From Vibrio splendidus (GTDB taxonomy: Bacteria; Pseudomonadota; Gammaproteobacteria; Enterobacterales; Vibrionaceae), in assembly GCF_002873455.1 (NCBI RefSeq), contig NZ_MCUN01000054.1, positions 310,001 through 374,000 on the forward strand: a stretch of 64,000 nt of DNA, written 5' to 3'. The notes beneath the pieces were generated by a model. The model was not told the DNA's origin and did not search any database. It worked only from the letters and a program-made list of their open reading frames with translations. This document shows, piece after piece, positions 17,016 to 25,396 of this stretch (the first letter of the stretch is position 1; each line of letters opens with the position of its first letter). The position numbers were made by a program, and so were the translations under genes.

Positions 17016-18149
17016 ATGGCTATAACTGTTAATACAAATGTCTCAGCGCTGGTGGCTCAGAGGAATCTGTCGAATGCTAACAACATGCTGAACCAATCTT
17101 TGGAGCGTTTAGCTTCAGGGAGTCGTATTAATAGTGCAAAAGACGACGCTGCTGGCTTACAAATTTCGAATCGACTGGAAGCGCAGATGAGTGGCATTGA
17201 TGTCGCGGTTCGGAACGCTAACGACGGAATCTCCATTATGCAGACTGCAGAAGGGGCGATGAATGAAACTACCAATATCATGCAACGCATGCGAGATTTG
17301 TCACTACAGGCGAGTAATGGTTCGAATAGCCAGTCGGAAAGAACCGCTATTCAAGAAGAAGTGACCGCCTTAAATGATGAGTTGAATAGGATTGCTGAAA
17401 CCACCTCATTTGGCGGTAAAAAACTTCTTAACGGTAGTTTTGGTAGCTCGTCATTTCAAATCGGTGGCAGTTCTGGTGAAGCGGTGCAGATAGGTTTGAA
17501 AAACATGCGTACCGATGACATCAATATGGGTGGTTTTAGCTATGTCGCCAATGGCATGGCAAGTGACACGTGGGAAGTAAAGTCAAACCAGAATGATATG
17601 ACGATGTCGTTTACCGATCGTTTTGGTCAGCCACAAGAGATCGCCATCAACGCGAAAGCGGGTGATGATATTGAAGAGTTGGCGACCTATATTAATGGTC
17701 AAACTGATCAGGTCTCGGCTTCTGTGAATGATGAAGGGCAGCTTCAGATTTATATGTCTGGCGAAGACACTGCAGGCACGATCTCTTTTTCAGGTTCATT
17801 AGCCAGTGAGCTTTCGATGTCGGCGGGTTATTACGAATCAGTCGATGACATCAATGTGACGGATGTAGGTGGAGCGCAGCGTGCTGTCTCAATTTTGGAT
17901 ACAGCGATGAAGTACGTGGATAGTCATCGCTCCGAACTCGGCGCAATGCAAAACCGCTTTGATCATGCGATTAATAATCTCGAAAATGTTCATGAGAACT
18001 TGGCGACATCCAACGGCCGAATCAAAGATACCGATTACGCCAAAGAGACCACTCAAATGCTCAAGCAGCAAATATTGCAGCAAGTGAGCACCACAATACT
18101 GGCTCAAGCAAAGCAAGCGCCGAATCTTGCCTTAACCTTGTTGGGTTAA
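17016..18149 (+). CDS. Polar flagellin, first of a tandem pair
   Basis: A 377-residue flagellin, a filament subunit of the sheathed polar flagellum. The N-terminal D0/D1 region (about 1-170) includes MAITVNTNVSAL, LERLASGSRINSAKDDAAGL and NDGISIMQTAEGAM; the C-terminal helices (~290-377) end in QAPNLALTLLG. The central part (175-285) is variable. Codon use is less biased than in the second flagellin (AGG, CGG and CGA arginines occur), which hints at lower expression. The set resembles the flaC/flaD/flaE-type locus of vibrios near the pts genes; I cannot assign the letter. A sigma-28-type promoter precedes it. Confidence 0.93.
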   Translation: MAITVNTNVSALVAQRNLSNANNMLNQSLERLASGSRINSAKDDAAGLQISNRLEAQMSGIDVAVRNANDGISIMQTAEGAMNETTNIMQRMRDLSLQASNGSNSQSERTAIQEEVTALNDELNRIAETTSFGGKKLLNGSFGSSSFQIGGSSGEAVQIGLKNMRTDDINMGGFSYVANGMASDTWEVKSNQNDMTMSFTDRFGQPQEIAINAKAGDDIEELATYINGQTDQVSASVNDEGQLQIYMSGEDTAGTISFSGSLASELSMSAGYYESVDDINVTDVGGAQRAVSILDTAMKYVDSHRSELGAMQNRFDHAINNLENVHENLATSNGRIKDTDYAKETTQMLKQQILQQVSTTILAQAKQAPNLALTLLG

Positions 18150-18338
18150 TAAATCACTTCGAATCTTATAAAGGTATTTCAGCTTAACTAAAGCCCTTTG
18201 GTTAATAAAAATACAACTTTTCGCTCGACTGACATCCCGACAACTTTAGCGTTTTTCTCATCTTTTTTTGATAATTTTACTGCTAGTCACGCTTTCTTCT
18301 CCTTTACCGCTATTTCTTTAATTTTGTTGTTTTTTTCC

Positions 18339-18365
18339 TAAAGGTTTCAGCATTCACGCCGTTAT
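18339..18365 (+). promoter_or_regulatory. Sigma-28 (FliA) promoter of the second flagellin gene
   Basis: TAAAGGTT, 11 bp, GCCGTTAT. A near-consensus flagellar sigma-28 promoter with exact spacing, 81 bp upstream of the ATG at 18447. Confidence 0.8.
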
Positions 18366-18446
18366 TAATAGTAACTTAGAGATAACTACTTGGTTTTCCG
18401 AGACGTCGGAAACCGCTATACCGGAAAATCAATTGGAGAAGTCACC

Positions 18447-19580
18447 ATGGCAGTGAATGTAAATACCAACGTTTCAGCGATGACAGCACAACGTTACCTA
18501 AACAACGCAAACAGCGCACAACAAACATCAATGGAGCGTCTAGCTTCAGGTTCTAAAATCAACAGCGCGAAAGATGACGCTGCGGGCCTACAAATCTCGA
18601 ACCGTTTGAACGTTCAGAGCCGCGGCCTTGATGTTGCTGTACGTAACGCGAACGACGGTATCTCTATTGCACAAACTGCTGAAGGTGCAATGAACGAGAC
18701 AACCAACATCCTGCAACGTATGCGTGATTTGTCTCTACAATCTTCAAACGGCTCAAACTCAAAATCTGAGCGTGTAGCGATTCAAGAAGAAGTAACAGCA
18801 CTGAACGACGAACTGAACCGTATTGCGGAAACCACGTCTTTTGGTGGCAACAAGCTGCTTAACGGTACTCACGGTACTAAATCATTCCAAATCGGTGCGG
18901 ATAACGGTGAAGCGGTAATGCTTCAACTGAAAGATATGCGCTCTGATAACGCTCAGATGGGTGGTAAGAGCTACCAAACTGAGAACGCGAAAGACAAAGA
19001 CTGGAACGTTCAAGCTGGCGCAAACGACCTAAAAATGTCGTTCACTGATAACTTCGGCCAAGCACAAGAAATCGATGTGTCTGCGAAAGCGGGCGACGAC
19101 ATCGAAGAGCTAGCAACGTACATCAACGGTCAGCAAGACTCTGTTAAAGCGTCTGTAACTGAAGACGGTAAGCTGCAAATGTTTACTGGCAACAACAAAG
19201 TTGAAGGCGAAGTGGCATTCTCTGGCAGCCTTGCTGGGGAACTAGGCATGCAACCTGGCAAAGACGTAACGGTTGATACTATCGACGTGACATCAGTTGG
19301 TGGCGCACAAGAGTCTGTAGCAGTAATCGATGCGGCACTTAAGTACGTAGACAGCCACCGTGCTGAACTGGGTGCTTTCCAAAACCGTTTCGACCACGCT
19401 ATCAGCAACTTAGACAACATTAACGAGAACGTTAACGCATCTAAGAGCCGTATTAAAGATACCGATTTCGCGAAAGAAACGACTCAGATGACTAAATCTC
19501 AGATCCTTTCTCAAGCTTCAAGCTCGATTCTTGCTCAAGCGAAGCAAGCACCGAACTCGGCACTTAGCCTACTAGGTTAA
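18447..19580 (+). CDS. Polar flagellin, second of a tandem pair
   Basis: A 377-residue flagellin, the same length as its neighbour and clearly its paralogue. I chose the ATG at 18447 (MAVNVNTNVSAM) with GGAG upstream; the in-frame start at 18390 adds 19 residues foreign to flagellins. The conserved ends match (MERLASGSKINSAKDDAAGL; ILAQAKQAPNSALSLLG). Arginine codons are almost all CGT and the whole gene uses optimal codons, as expected for an abundant filament protein. It has its own sigma-28 promoter and a terminator at 19704. I cannot assign the exact fla letter from sequence alone. Confidence 0.94.
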   Translation: MAVNVNTNVSAMTAQRYLNNANSAQQTSMERLASGSKINSAKDDAAGLQISNRLNVQSRGLDVAVRNANDGISIAQTAEGAMNETTNILQRMRDLSLQSSNGSNSKSERVAIQEEVTALNDELNRIAETTSFGGNKLLNGTHGTKSFQIGADNGEAVMLQLKDMRSDNAQMGGKSYQTENAKDKDWNVQAGANDLKMSFTDNFGQAQEIDVSAKAGDDIEELATYINGQQDSVKASVTEDGKLQMFTGNNKVEGEVAFSGSLAGELGMQPGKDVTVDTIDVTSVGGAQESVAVIDAALKYVDSHRAELGAFQNRFDHAISNLDNINENVNASKSRIKDTDFAKETTQMTKSQILSQASSSILAQAKQAPNSALSLLG

Positions 19581-19703
19581 TCGATTGAAAGGCCACGTTG
19601 CCACGTTGGTTATAAGCGCTGTTGATCATAAGCATTGTTGATCATAAACGTTAACGTTAGGCTTCCACAAATTAGCTCGTGGTGAGAGATGAGCGCTAAA
19701 CAG

Positions 19704-19726
19704 ACCCAGCTTCGGCTGGGTTTTTT
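19704..19726 (+). terminator. Terminator of the second flagellin gene
   Basis: Stem ACCCAGC / GCTGGGT with a TTCG tetraloop, then T6. Confidence 0.93.
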
Positions 19727-19794
19727 ATTGCCCGCTATTTGGCTAAGTGTGTAGTTGGAGAAAGTGCCGCAGTGCTGAAAGGAACAAAAACGAG

Positions 19795-19829
19795 ATTCCC
19801 TATCATGCTCGTTCCTTGCTGTAGGGAAT
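19795..19829. repeat. REP-like intergenic inverted repeat
   Basis: Arms ATTCCCTA / TAGGGAAT around 19 nt, inside a GAGATTCCCTA...TAGGGAATGACG context that resembles small dispersed intergenic repeats of vibrios. A related degenerate stretch with CGTCATCTC and GAACGAGATATCAGAGATCTC follows at about 19890-19925. Whether it recurs in the genome cannot be seen from this window. Confidence 0.5.
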
Positions 19830-20126
19830 GACGGCTATAGAGAGGTATTTGACTCATTGCCTACCTGAATCGAAGTCGTTGGTCGTCATCTCAGAATCGA
19901 GTAGAACGAGATATCAGAGATCTCTGTTTGTTAAAATTCACAAGTGTAATTTGATGTATAGGCGAAATGCCTTGAATAGCGCTTAACAACGTTTAGTAAA
20001 AAACTAGGTCGGATAGCAGGGGATAAACGGTCAGTGTAGTTGTCATTGGTTGAGGGAGCTAGGAGAAGGGTTTCGGTGTGATAGTCAGTAATGCCTATCT
20101 GAGGTATTGAACAAATATAGCAGGCA

Positions 20127-20155
20127 CAAAAAACGCCACCCTTAGGTAGCGTTTT
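20127..20155 (-). terminator. Terminator of the ptsHI-crr operon
   Basis: On the minus strand, stem AACGCTACC / GGTGGCGTT (one mismatch) with a 4-nt loop, then a T-run, 26 bp after the crr stop. Confidence 0.88.
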
Positions 20156-20180
20156 AATTAAAGCAGATAAGTAATCGAAA

Positions 20181-20690
20181 TTACTTAGTTACTTTAAGAA
20201 CTGGAGTTTCGCCAACAGTTACAGAACCAGAAAGCTTATTCAGCTCCTTGATTTCGTCCATGTTAGAGATAACAACTGGAGTAAGCGTAGATTTCGCTTT
20301 CTCTTCTAGAAGCGCTAGGTCGAAAGTGATGATAGTGTCACCAGCTTTAACAGATTGACCTTCTTCAGCTACACGAGTGAAGCCTTCGCCTTTAAGTTCA
20401 ACAGTATCGATACCGAAGTGAACGAAAAGCTCAACACCGTCGTCAGACTCGATAGAGAACGCGTGGTTAGTTTCGAAGATCTTACCGATAGTACCGTTAA
20501 CTGGAGCTACCATTTTATCGCCAGCTGGTTTGATAGCGATGCCGTCACCAACGATTTTTTCAGCGAAAACTACATCTGGCACGTCTTCGATGTTTACGAT
20601 CTCACCAGAAAGAGGTGCGATGATTTCGATTGCACCAGCATCAGCGCTGTCATCAGATACAAGCTTTTTTAGTTTGTCAAACAGACCCAT
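20181..20690 (-). CDS. crr: PTS glucose-specific enzyme IIA
   Basis: A 169-residue cytosolic phosphocarrier, IIA-Glc. It takes phosphate from HPr and passes it to IIB domains, and it also regulates adenylate cyclase and non-PTS permeases. His76 (ETNHAFSI) and the phosphorylated His91 (ELFVHFGID) are at the same positions as in E. coli. It is the third gene of ptsH-ptsI-crr, 106 bp after ptsI, with a hairpin in the gap that may set its level. It may also serve the IIA-less NagE encoded at 55.4 kb (inference). Confidence 0.97.
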   Translation of the reverse strand: MGLFDKLKKLVSDDSADAGAIEIIAPLSGEIVNIEDVPDVVFAEKIVGDGIAIKPAGDKMVAPVNGTIGKIFETNHAFSIESDDGVELFVHFGIDTVELKGEGFTRVAEEGQSVKAGDTIITFDLALLEEKAKSTLTPVVISNMDEIKELNKLSGSVTVGETPVLKVTK

Positions 20691-20750
20691 TGTGTCATGC
20701 TCCTAACGTTTAGTTTTATTCTGTAGAATATACTATACCAATCTAACAAA

Positions 20751-20776
20751 TTAGACGACTATTTTTAGCCGTCTAA
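20751..20776 (-). other. Intercistronic hairpin ptsI-crr
   Basis: Arms TTAGACG.CTA / TAG.CGTCTAA with one mismatch and a 4-5 nt loop. No proper T-run follows, so it is more likely a stabilising or processing element, or a weak attenuator, than a full terminator. Confidence 0.55.
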
Positions 20777-20796
20777 CTTTATTAAGCTCTTGGTGA

Positions 20797-22521
20797 TTAC
20801 TGAGTTTTCTCAGCGATGAATTTTTCTACGCAAGCTTCAATTTCTGCAGCTGTAGGTAGAGATAGTGCTTCGTCAGCCATAGCTTTAACTTCTGCGAAGT
20901 TAGAGTTACGGATTACTTTCTTAACTTTAGGGATAGAGATACCGCTCATAGAGAACTCATCTAGACCCATACCAAGAAGAAGTAGAGTTGCACGCTCATC
21001 GCCTGCTAGCTCACCACACATACCTGTCCATTTGCCTTCTTTATGAGAAGCATCGATTACTTGTTTGATTACAAGAAGAACCGCTGGAGATAGTGGGTTG
21101 TAAAGGTGAGAAATCATCTCGTTACCACGGTCAACCGCAAGAGTGTATTGCGTTAGATCGTTAGTACCGATAGAGAAGAAAGCCACTTCTTTAGCAAGGT
21201 GGTGTGCGATTGCAGCAGCTGCTGGAGTCTCAACCATTACGCCAATTTCGATGTCTTCATCGAATGCATGACCTTCAGCGCGAAGTTCAACTTTGTACTC
21301 TTCGATTGCTTTTTTCAGTTCACGGATCTCTTCAATAGAAATGATCATTGGGAACATGATACGTAGCTTACCGTGTGCAGATGCACGAAGAATGCCGCGT
21401 AGTTGGTCACGTAAGATTTCACGACGATCCAAGCTGATACGCACTGCACGCCAGCCTAGGAACGGGTTCATCTCTTGTGGAAGATCCATGTATGGTAGAT
21501 CTTTATCGCCACCGATATCCATAGTACGGATAATCACTGACTCACCGTGCATTGCTTCAGCTACTTCTTTGTAAGCAACGTATTGCTCTTCTTCAGTAGG
21601 AAGTGCAGTACGGTCCATGAATAGGAATTCAGTACGGTACAGACCAACACCTTCGCCGCCGTTACGCAGAATACCGTCACAGTCTTTAACTGTACCGATG
21701 TTACCGCAAACTTCTACTTGATGGTTATCAAGCGTGATAGCTGGTAGGTCTTTAAGTTTTGCTAGTTCAGCCGCTTCTGCTTCAAAATCAGATTTGATTT
21801 TCTTAGCTTCTGCTAATTCAGCGTCAGAAGGGTTGATGATGATCTTATTGTTCATCGCGTCTAGCACAAGCATGTCGCCGTTCTTAACTTGCTTAGTGAT
21901 ATCGTTAGTACCAACGATAGCTGGAAGCTCAAGTGAACGTGCCATGATTGAAGTATGAGATGTACGACCGCCGATATCACAAGCGAAACCAAGAACGTAG
22001 TCTAGGTTGATTTGTGCAGTTTCAGATGGCGTTAGGTCGTAAGCAACTAGGATAACTTGTTCATTGATGTCTGCTAGAGATACAATGTTGATGCCTAGTG
22101 CATTTTTAACGAAGCGAGTGCCGATATCACGGATATCAGTCGCACGTTCTTTTAGGTACTCATCATCAAGTGACTCTAGTGCAACAGCTTGTTCTTCGAT
22201 CACTGTGTAGATCGCGTTGTCTGCGTGCATTTTGTCTTTCTTGATGAGTGCTAAAATCTCTTCTTCTAGCTCTTCATCTTCAAGCAGCATGATATGGCCT
22301 TCAAAGATTGCTTCTTTTTCTTCGCCAAAAGTTTCAAGTGCTTTTTGCTTTACAACTTCAAGTTGTTGAGAAGATTTGTTACGAGCGTCAAAAAAACGCT
22401 GAACTTCTGCTTCAACTTGATCGTCTGAGATAGATTGAGTGTTTAGGACAATTTCATCTTCTTGAAGTAGTAGTGCTTTACCGAAAGCAATACCAGGAGA
22501 TGCTAGGATGCCTGAAATCAT
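20797..22521 (-). CDS. ptsI: PTS enzyme I
   Basis: A 574-residue phosphoenolpyruvate-protein phosphotransferase that starts the PTS by phosphorylating HPr. The active His189 is in GGRTSHTSIMA. The PEP-binding domain shows the signature DIGGDKDLPYMDLP and the C-terminal GMCGELAGDE loop with the catalytic Cys (~502). Length equals the E. coli protein (575). Second gene of the operon, separated from ptsH by 136 bp containing a hairpin. General PTS function is secure. Confidence 0.98.
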   Translation of the reverse strand: MISGILASPGIAFGKALLLQEDEIVLNTQSISDDQVEAEVQRFFDARNKSSQQLEVVKQKALETFGEEKEAIFEGHIMLLEDEELEEEILALIKKDKMHADNAIYTVIEEQAVALESLDDEYLKERATDIRDIGTRFVKNALGINIVSLADINEQVILVAYDLTPSETAQINLDYVLGFACDIGGRTSHTSIMARSLELPAIVGTNDITKQVKNGDMLVLDAMNNKIIINPSDAELAEAKKIKSDFEAEAAELAKLKDLPAITLDNHQVEVCGNIGTVKDCDGILRNGGEGVGLYRTEFLFMDRTALPTEEEQYVAYKEVAEAMHGESVIIRTMDIGGDKDLPYMDLPQEMNPFLGWRAVRISLDRREILRDQLRGILRASAHGKLRIMFPMIISIEEIRELKKAIEEYKVELRAEGHAFDEDIEIGVMVETPAAAAIAHHLAKEVAFFSIGTNDLTQYTLAVDRGNEMISHLYNPLSPAVLLVIKQVIDASHKEGKWTGMCGELAGDERATLLLLGMGLDEFSMSGISIPKVKKVIRNSNFAEVKAMADEALSLPTAAEIEACVEKFIAEKTQ

Positions 22522-22611
22522 AGCCTTACCTTAGTTGTTCAACTGTAAACGGGAGAATGTGTGACTTTAAGTCGTCGACTAATGTCGCGCTTATCGCTAT
22601 CTATTTCGAAC

Positions 22612-22640
22612 AAAGCCACTTTGCTGTGCAAAATGGCTTT
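22612..22640 (-). other. Intercistronic hairpin ptsH-ptsI
   Basis: Arms AAAGCCA.TTT / AAA.TGGCTTT around a 7-nt loop, between ptsH and ptsI. It could act as a partial terminator or 3'-end stabiliser, giving more HPr than EI; that role is inferred. Confidence 0.5.
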
Positions 22641-22657
22641 GAAAGAAGGAGACCGTA

Positions 22658-22915
22658 TTAGTGTAGTTGATCCATAAGAGCAACTAGGTGGTCTACTGCT
22701 TGCTGAGCTTGAGGGCCTTCAGCAGAAATAGTAACGTTAGTACCTTTTACTAGGCCTAAAGTTTGTAGTTTGAACAGGCTTTTAGCGCTAGCGCTTTTGC
22801 CGTTAGAAGTCACTGTGATGTCAGCGTCGAAAGATTTTGCTTCTTTAACGAACTGTGCAGCTGGACGTGTGTGAAGGCCGTTTTCTGCTGTGATTTCTAC
22901 TTGCTTCTCGTACAT
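22658..22915 (-). CDS. ptsH: PTS phosphocarrier protein HPr
   Basis: An 85-residue cytosolic phosphocarrier, the same length as E. coli HPr. The phosphorylated His15 is in GLHTRPAAQF, and the Ser46 region reads GKSASAKSLF. It relays phosphate from EI to the IIA proteins. First gene of ptsH-ptsI-crr, with about 300 bp of leader and terminator sequence separating it from cysK, as in E. coli. Confidence 0.97.
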   Translation of the reverse strand: MYEKQVEITAENGLHTRPAAQFVKEAKSFDADITVTSNGKSASAKSLFKLQTLGLVKGTNVTISAEGPQAQQAVDHLVALMDQLH

Positions 22916-23216
22916 TTTATATACCCCAATTAATTTATTTTTTGTAAGTTTGTAACCAGATTAGCTTAACTGCTTTAGCCCAAATGCGCTAGAGGCTAGT
23001 ACGCCATGTTCGTGTTAGAACTTAGACTGGTTATAAATTTTTATCCAGCCATGGTCATCTTTAGTGAGTACTCATGACTTTCAGAATTTGTTTATTGCTT
23101 CTTTTATTTTGAAGCGAAAAATAAAACAGACCCGATATTACCAAAGGTGGGGCAAGGATCAACAAAAAAGCCCCTAAACGGGGCTTTTTTGGACGAAAAA
23201 TTGATTTGACCACATA
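22916..23216. other. Leader region of ptsH (301 bp)
   Basis: No ORF. It contains the cysK terminator at 23165-23190 and presumably the pts promoter(s). A small imperfect hairpin (GCTTC / GAAGC, about 23097-23115) is visible. I could not fix a CRP site with confidence. Confidence 0.5.
23165..23190 (-). terminator. Terminator of cysK
   Basis: Perfect stem AAAAAAGCCCC / GGGGCTTTTTT with a 4-5 nt loop, immediately downstream of cysK. Confidence 0.93.
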
Positions 23217-24185
23217 TTATTGTTGGTTCTCTTTTTCCGTAAAGATGCCAGCAAATAGGGCTGTACTTAGGTAACGTTCGCCAGAGCTTGGTAGCACGGT
23301 AACAATGGTTTTTCCTGCAAATTCAGGTAGTTCCGCTATTCTGTTCGCCGCTACTACCGCTGCGCCAGATGAGATGCCCGCTAGAATACCTTCCTCTTTC
23401 ATTAGGCGTTGAGCCATCTCAATCGCTTCTTCAGAAGTTACTGGCTCTACACGGTCGATAAGGTCCAAATCTAGGTTTCCAGGGATAAAACCTGCACCAA
23501 TACCTTGGATTTTGTGCGGAGCTGGTTTGATTTCTTCGCCAGCAAGTGCTTGTGCAATCACTGGAGACTCTGCTGGTTCAACCGCTACTGAAGTGATTGC
23601 TTTGCCTTTTTCGCCTTTAATGTAACGGCTTGTACCAGTAAGCGTACCGCCGGTACCTACACCAGCAACAAATACATCGACTTCGCCATCTGTTGCTTCC
23701 CAAATTTCAGGGCCAGTTGTCTTCTCGTGAATTTGTGGGTTAGCTGGGTTGTTGAATTGCTGAAGTAGCAGATATTTTTCTGGGTCTGAAGCAACAATTT
23801 CTTCTGCTTTAGCTATCGCGCCGTTCATGCCTTTTGGTGCTTCAGTCAGTACTAAGTTTGCACCTAGCGCTTTAAGCAACTTACGACGCTCTAGGCTCAT
23901 TGACTCAGGCATCGTTAGTGTTAGCTTGTAACCGCGAGCGGCTGCTACGAATGCAAGAGCAACACCTGTATTACCACTGGTAGGTTCAACAAGCTCGATA
24001 CCTGGTTTTAAAGTTCCTGCTTTTTCTGCTTCCCAGATCATGTTTGAACCGATACGACACTTAACGCTAAAGCTTGGGTTACGAGCTTCAATCTTAGCTA
24101 GGACGTTACCTTTGCTTACTTTGTTAAGGCGGACTAGCGGTGTGTTACCTATCGTTAGGGTGTTGTCTTCGTAGATCTTGCTCAT
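23217..24185 (-). CDS. cysK: Cysteine synthase A (O-acetylserine sulfhydrylase)
   Basis: A 322-residue PLP enzyme that makes cysteine from O-acetylserine and sulfide. The start at 24185 (MSKIYEDNTL) has AAGGAAT upstream; the in-frame start at 24200 overlaps that site. The PLP lysine K42 is in SFSVKCRIGS, the substrate loop is PTSGNTGVAL, the phosphate-binding loop GTGGTLTGT, and GAGFIPGNLD is the CysK signature. Upstream lies cysZ and downstream ptsH, the order found in E. coli. Confidence 0.97.
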   Translation of the reverse strand: MSKIYEDNTLTIGNTPLVRLNKVSKGNVLAKIEARNPSFSVKCRIGSNMIWEAEKAGTLKPGIELVEPTSGNTGVALAFVAAARGYKLTLTMPESMSLERRKLLKALGANLVLTEAPKGMNGAIAKAEEIVASDPEKYLLLQQFNNPANPQIHEKTTGPEIWEATDGEVDVFVAGVGTGGTLTGTSRYIKGEKGKAITSVAVEPAESPVIAQALAGEEIKPAPHKIQGIGAGFIPGNLDLDLIDRVEPVTSEEAIEMAQRLMKEEGILAGISSGAAVVAANRIAELPEFAGKTIVTVLPSSGERYLSTALFAGIFTEKENQQ

Positions 24186-24345
24186 GCGATATTCCTTCAT
24201 TTAATGACAGAACTAAACGTAGTATATCAATCACTTTACCGTCTAGTGTCTTTCGATGTTTGTTTAGCTTGAATTTAGATTAAACAAGTTGAAAAAAAGG
24301 TAAAAGGATTAAAAAGTTATATCATATAGATATGTAGCAGAATTC

Positions 24346-24388
24346 ACGCCTATCTTTATTGTGTTCGGAACTTCAAAAAGATAGGCGT
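24346..24388 (-). other. Inverted repeat between cysZ and cysK
   Basis: Perfect 12-bp arms ACGCCTATCTTT / AAAGATAGGCGT around 19 nt, 21 bp after the cysZ stop. No T-run follows the far arm on the minus strand, so a terminator role is uncertain. Confidence 0.55.
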
Positions 24389-24408
24389 TGTTAAATAGAT
24401 AACTAGTC

Positions 24409-25167
24409 TTATAGACGAGAACGCAGAGCTTGGTCTTTAAACTCAGCAACCCACATTGCAGTAGCGCCGCAGACAGCAACGGGCATGACGATCAGATTTA
24501 GAATTGGAATCGTTGTGAAAACAGAAACAAGTGCGCCGAAGCTGTAGCTCTTACCTTGTTTTTGTTTCAAATTGTTTCTCATATCATCAAATTTGATTTT
24601 ATGGTTATCAAATGGATAGTCGGCGTACTGAATCGCTAACATCCATGCTGTGAAAATGAACCATAAAAACGGTGCAACAGTTTGTCCTAGTGCTGGAATT
24701 AACAAAAGTAGGAATAAACCTATCGCTTTTGGCAGAATGTAGACAAGCTTGCGCCATTCTCTCGCTAAAATACGTGGAGTATCTTTGAGTGCATCCAGCA
24801 AACCATCGTCATTCACTTTTTGGCCACTTAGTAACTCTTCTACTTTTTCCGCGAGCAATCCATTGAAAGGCGCGGCAATGAAGTTAGCGAGCGTACTAAA
24901 GAAATACGAAAACGTGGCCAAGACGGTTAATACAAGTAGTGGCCATAGAATGTATGACAACCACGATAAAAAGCTTGGTAATGCACCAATCCAGCCCTCA
25001 ATCCAAGTGTTGAGGTTGGAGAATATATAAAACAAGGCACCACCAACGAGTAACACGTTAGCAATAAGTGGCATTAGTACAAACTTACGAATGCTCGGCG
25101 ACAAAGCGATTTTTATTCCGAAAATAAAATAGCCAAAGCCTGAGCGGGGAACAGATTCAATAATCAT
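24409..25167 (-). CDS. cysZ: Sulfate transporter CysZ
   Basis: A 252-residue inner-membrane protein that brings in sulfate for cysteine synthesis. The GFGYFIFGIKIAL start, the paired hydrophobic helices (about 28-50 and 70-100), the FIAAPFNGLLAEKVE motif and the C-terminal NLIVMPVAVCGATAMW fit CysZ. Length equals the E. coli protein (253). It precedes cysK on the same strand with a hairpin between, and it diverges from zipA, exactly as in E. coli. Confidence 0.95.
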   Translation of the reverse strand: MIIESVPRSGFGYFIFGIKIALSPSIRKFVLMPLIANVLLVGGALFYIFSNLNTWIEGWIGALPSFLSWLSYILWPLLVLTVLATFSYFFSTLANFIAAPFNGLLAEKVEELLSGQKVNDDGLLDALKDTPRILAREWRKLVYILPKAIGLFLLLLIPALGQTVAPFLWFIFTAWMLAIQYADYPFDNHKIKFDDMRNNLKQKQGKSYSFGALVSVFTTIPILNLIVMPVAVCGATAMWVAEFKDQALRSRL

Positions 25168-25396
25168 ATTTAAATTAGGTCACATGTGAATTTGGTTAAA
25201 TAGCAAACATCCCTAGTGTACTAGACCGAAATTAAGAAAAAAAGCGTGGCGAAAATCACACCATGTAAGGAACTAATTGTATTAAGTTGTTCTAAAACAG
25301 TGGCTACTTTTGATAGAGTAGTGAGATTAGCCAAATTAACCCAACTTAGTGACAGCGTGTTTATAGCTAGTTGACTAAGAAAGCTGAGAGCGAAAA

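Larger units (their letters stand above)
19581..20180. other. Gene-free region between flagellin and crr (600 bp)
   Basis: No credible ORF. From left to right: two and a half copies of a 16-bp direct repeat (ATAAGC..TGTTGATC, 19612-19652), the flagellin terminator, a REP-like inverted repeat (19795-19829), a second degenerate repeat-like stretch (about 19880-19925), unassigned sequence, and the crr terminator near 20130. The region looks like decayed intergenic repeat sequence. Confidence 0.6.

Noticed and set aside
19600..19660. Possible CRISPR-like repeat run
   Set aside because: Two 16-bp copies directly joined with no spacers and no cas genes in the window.
19644..19700. GTTAGGC and GCGCTAAAC pieces that look like an integron attC core
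   Set aside because: The matching partner core (GCCTAAC) in inverse order is absent, and no cassette genes or integrase occur; chance similarity.
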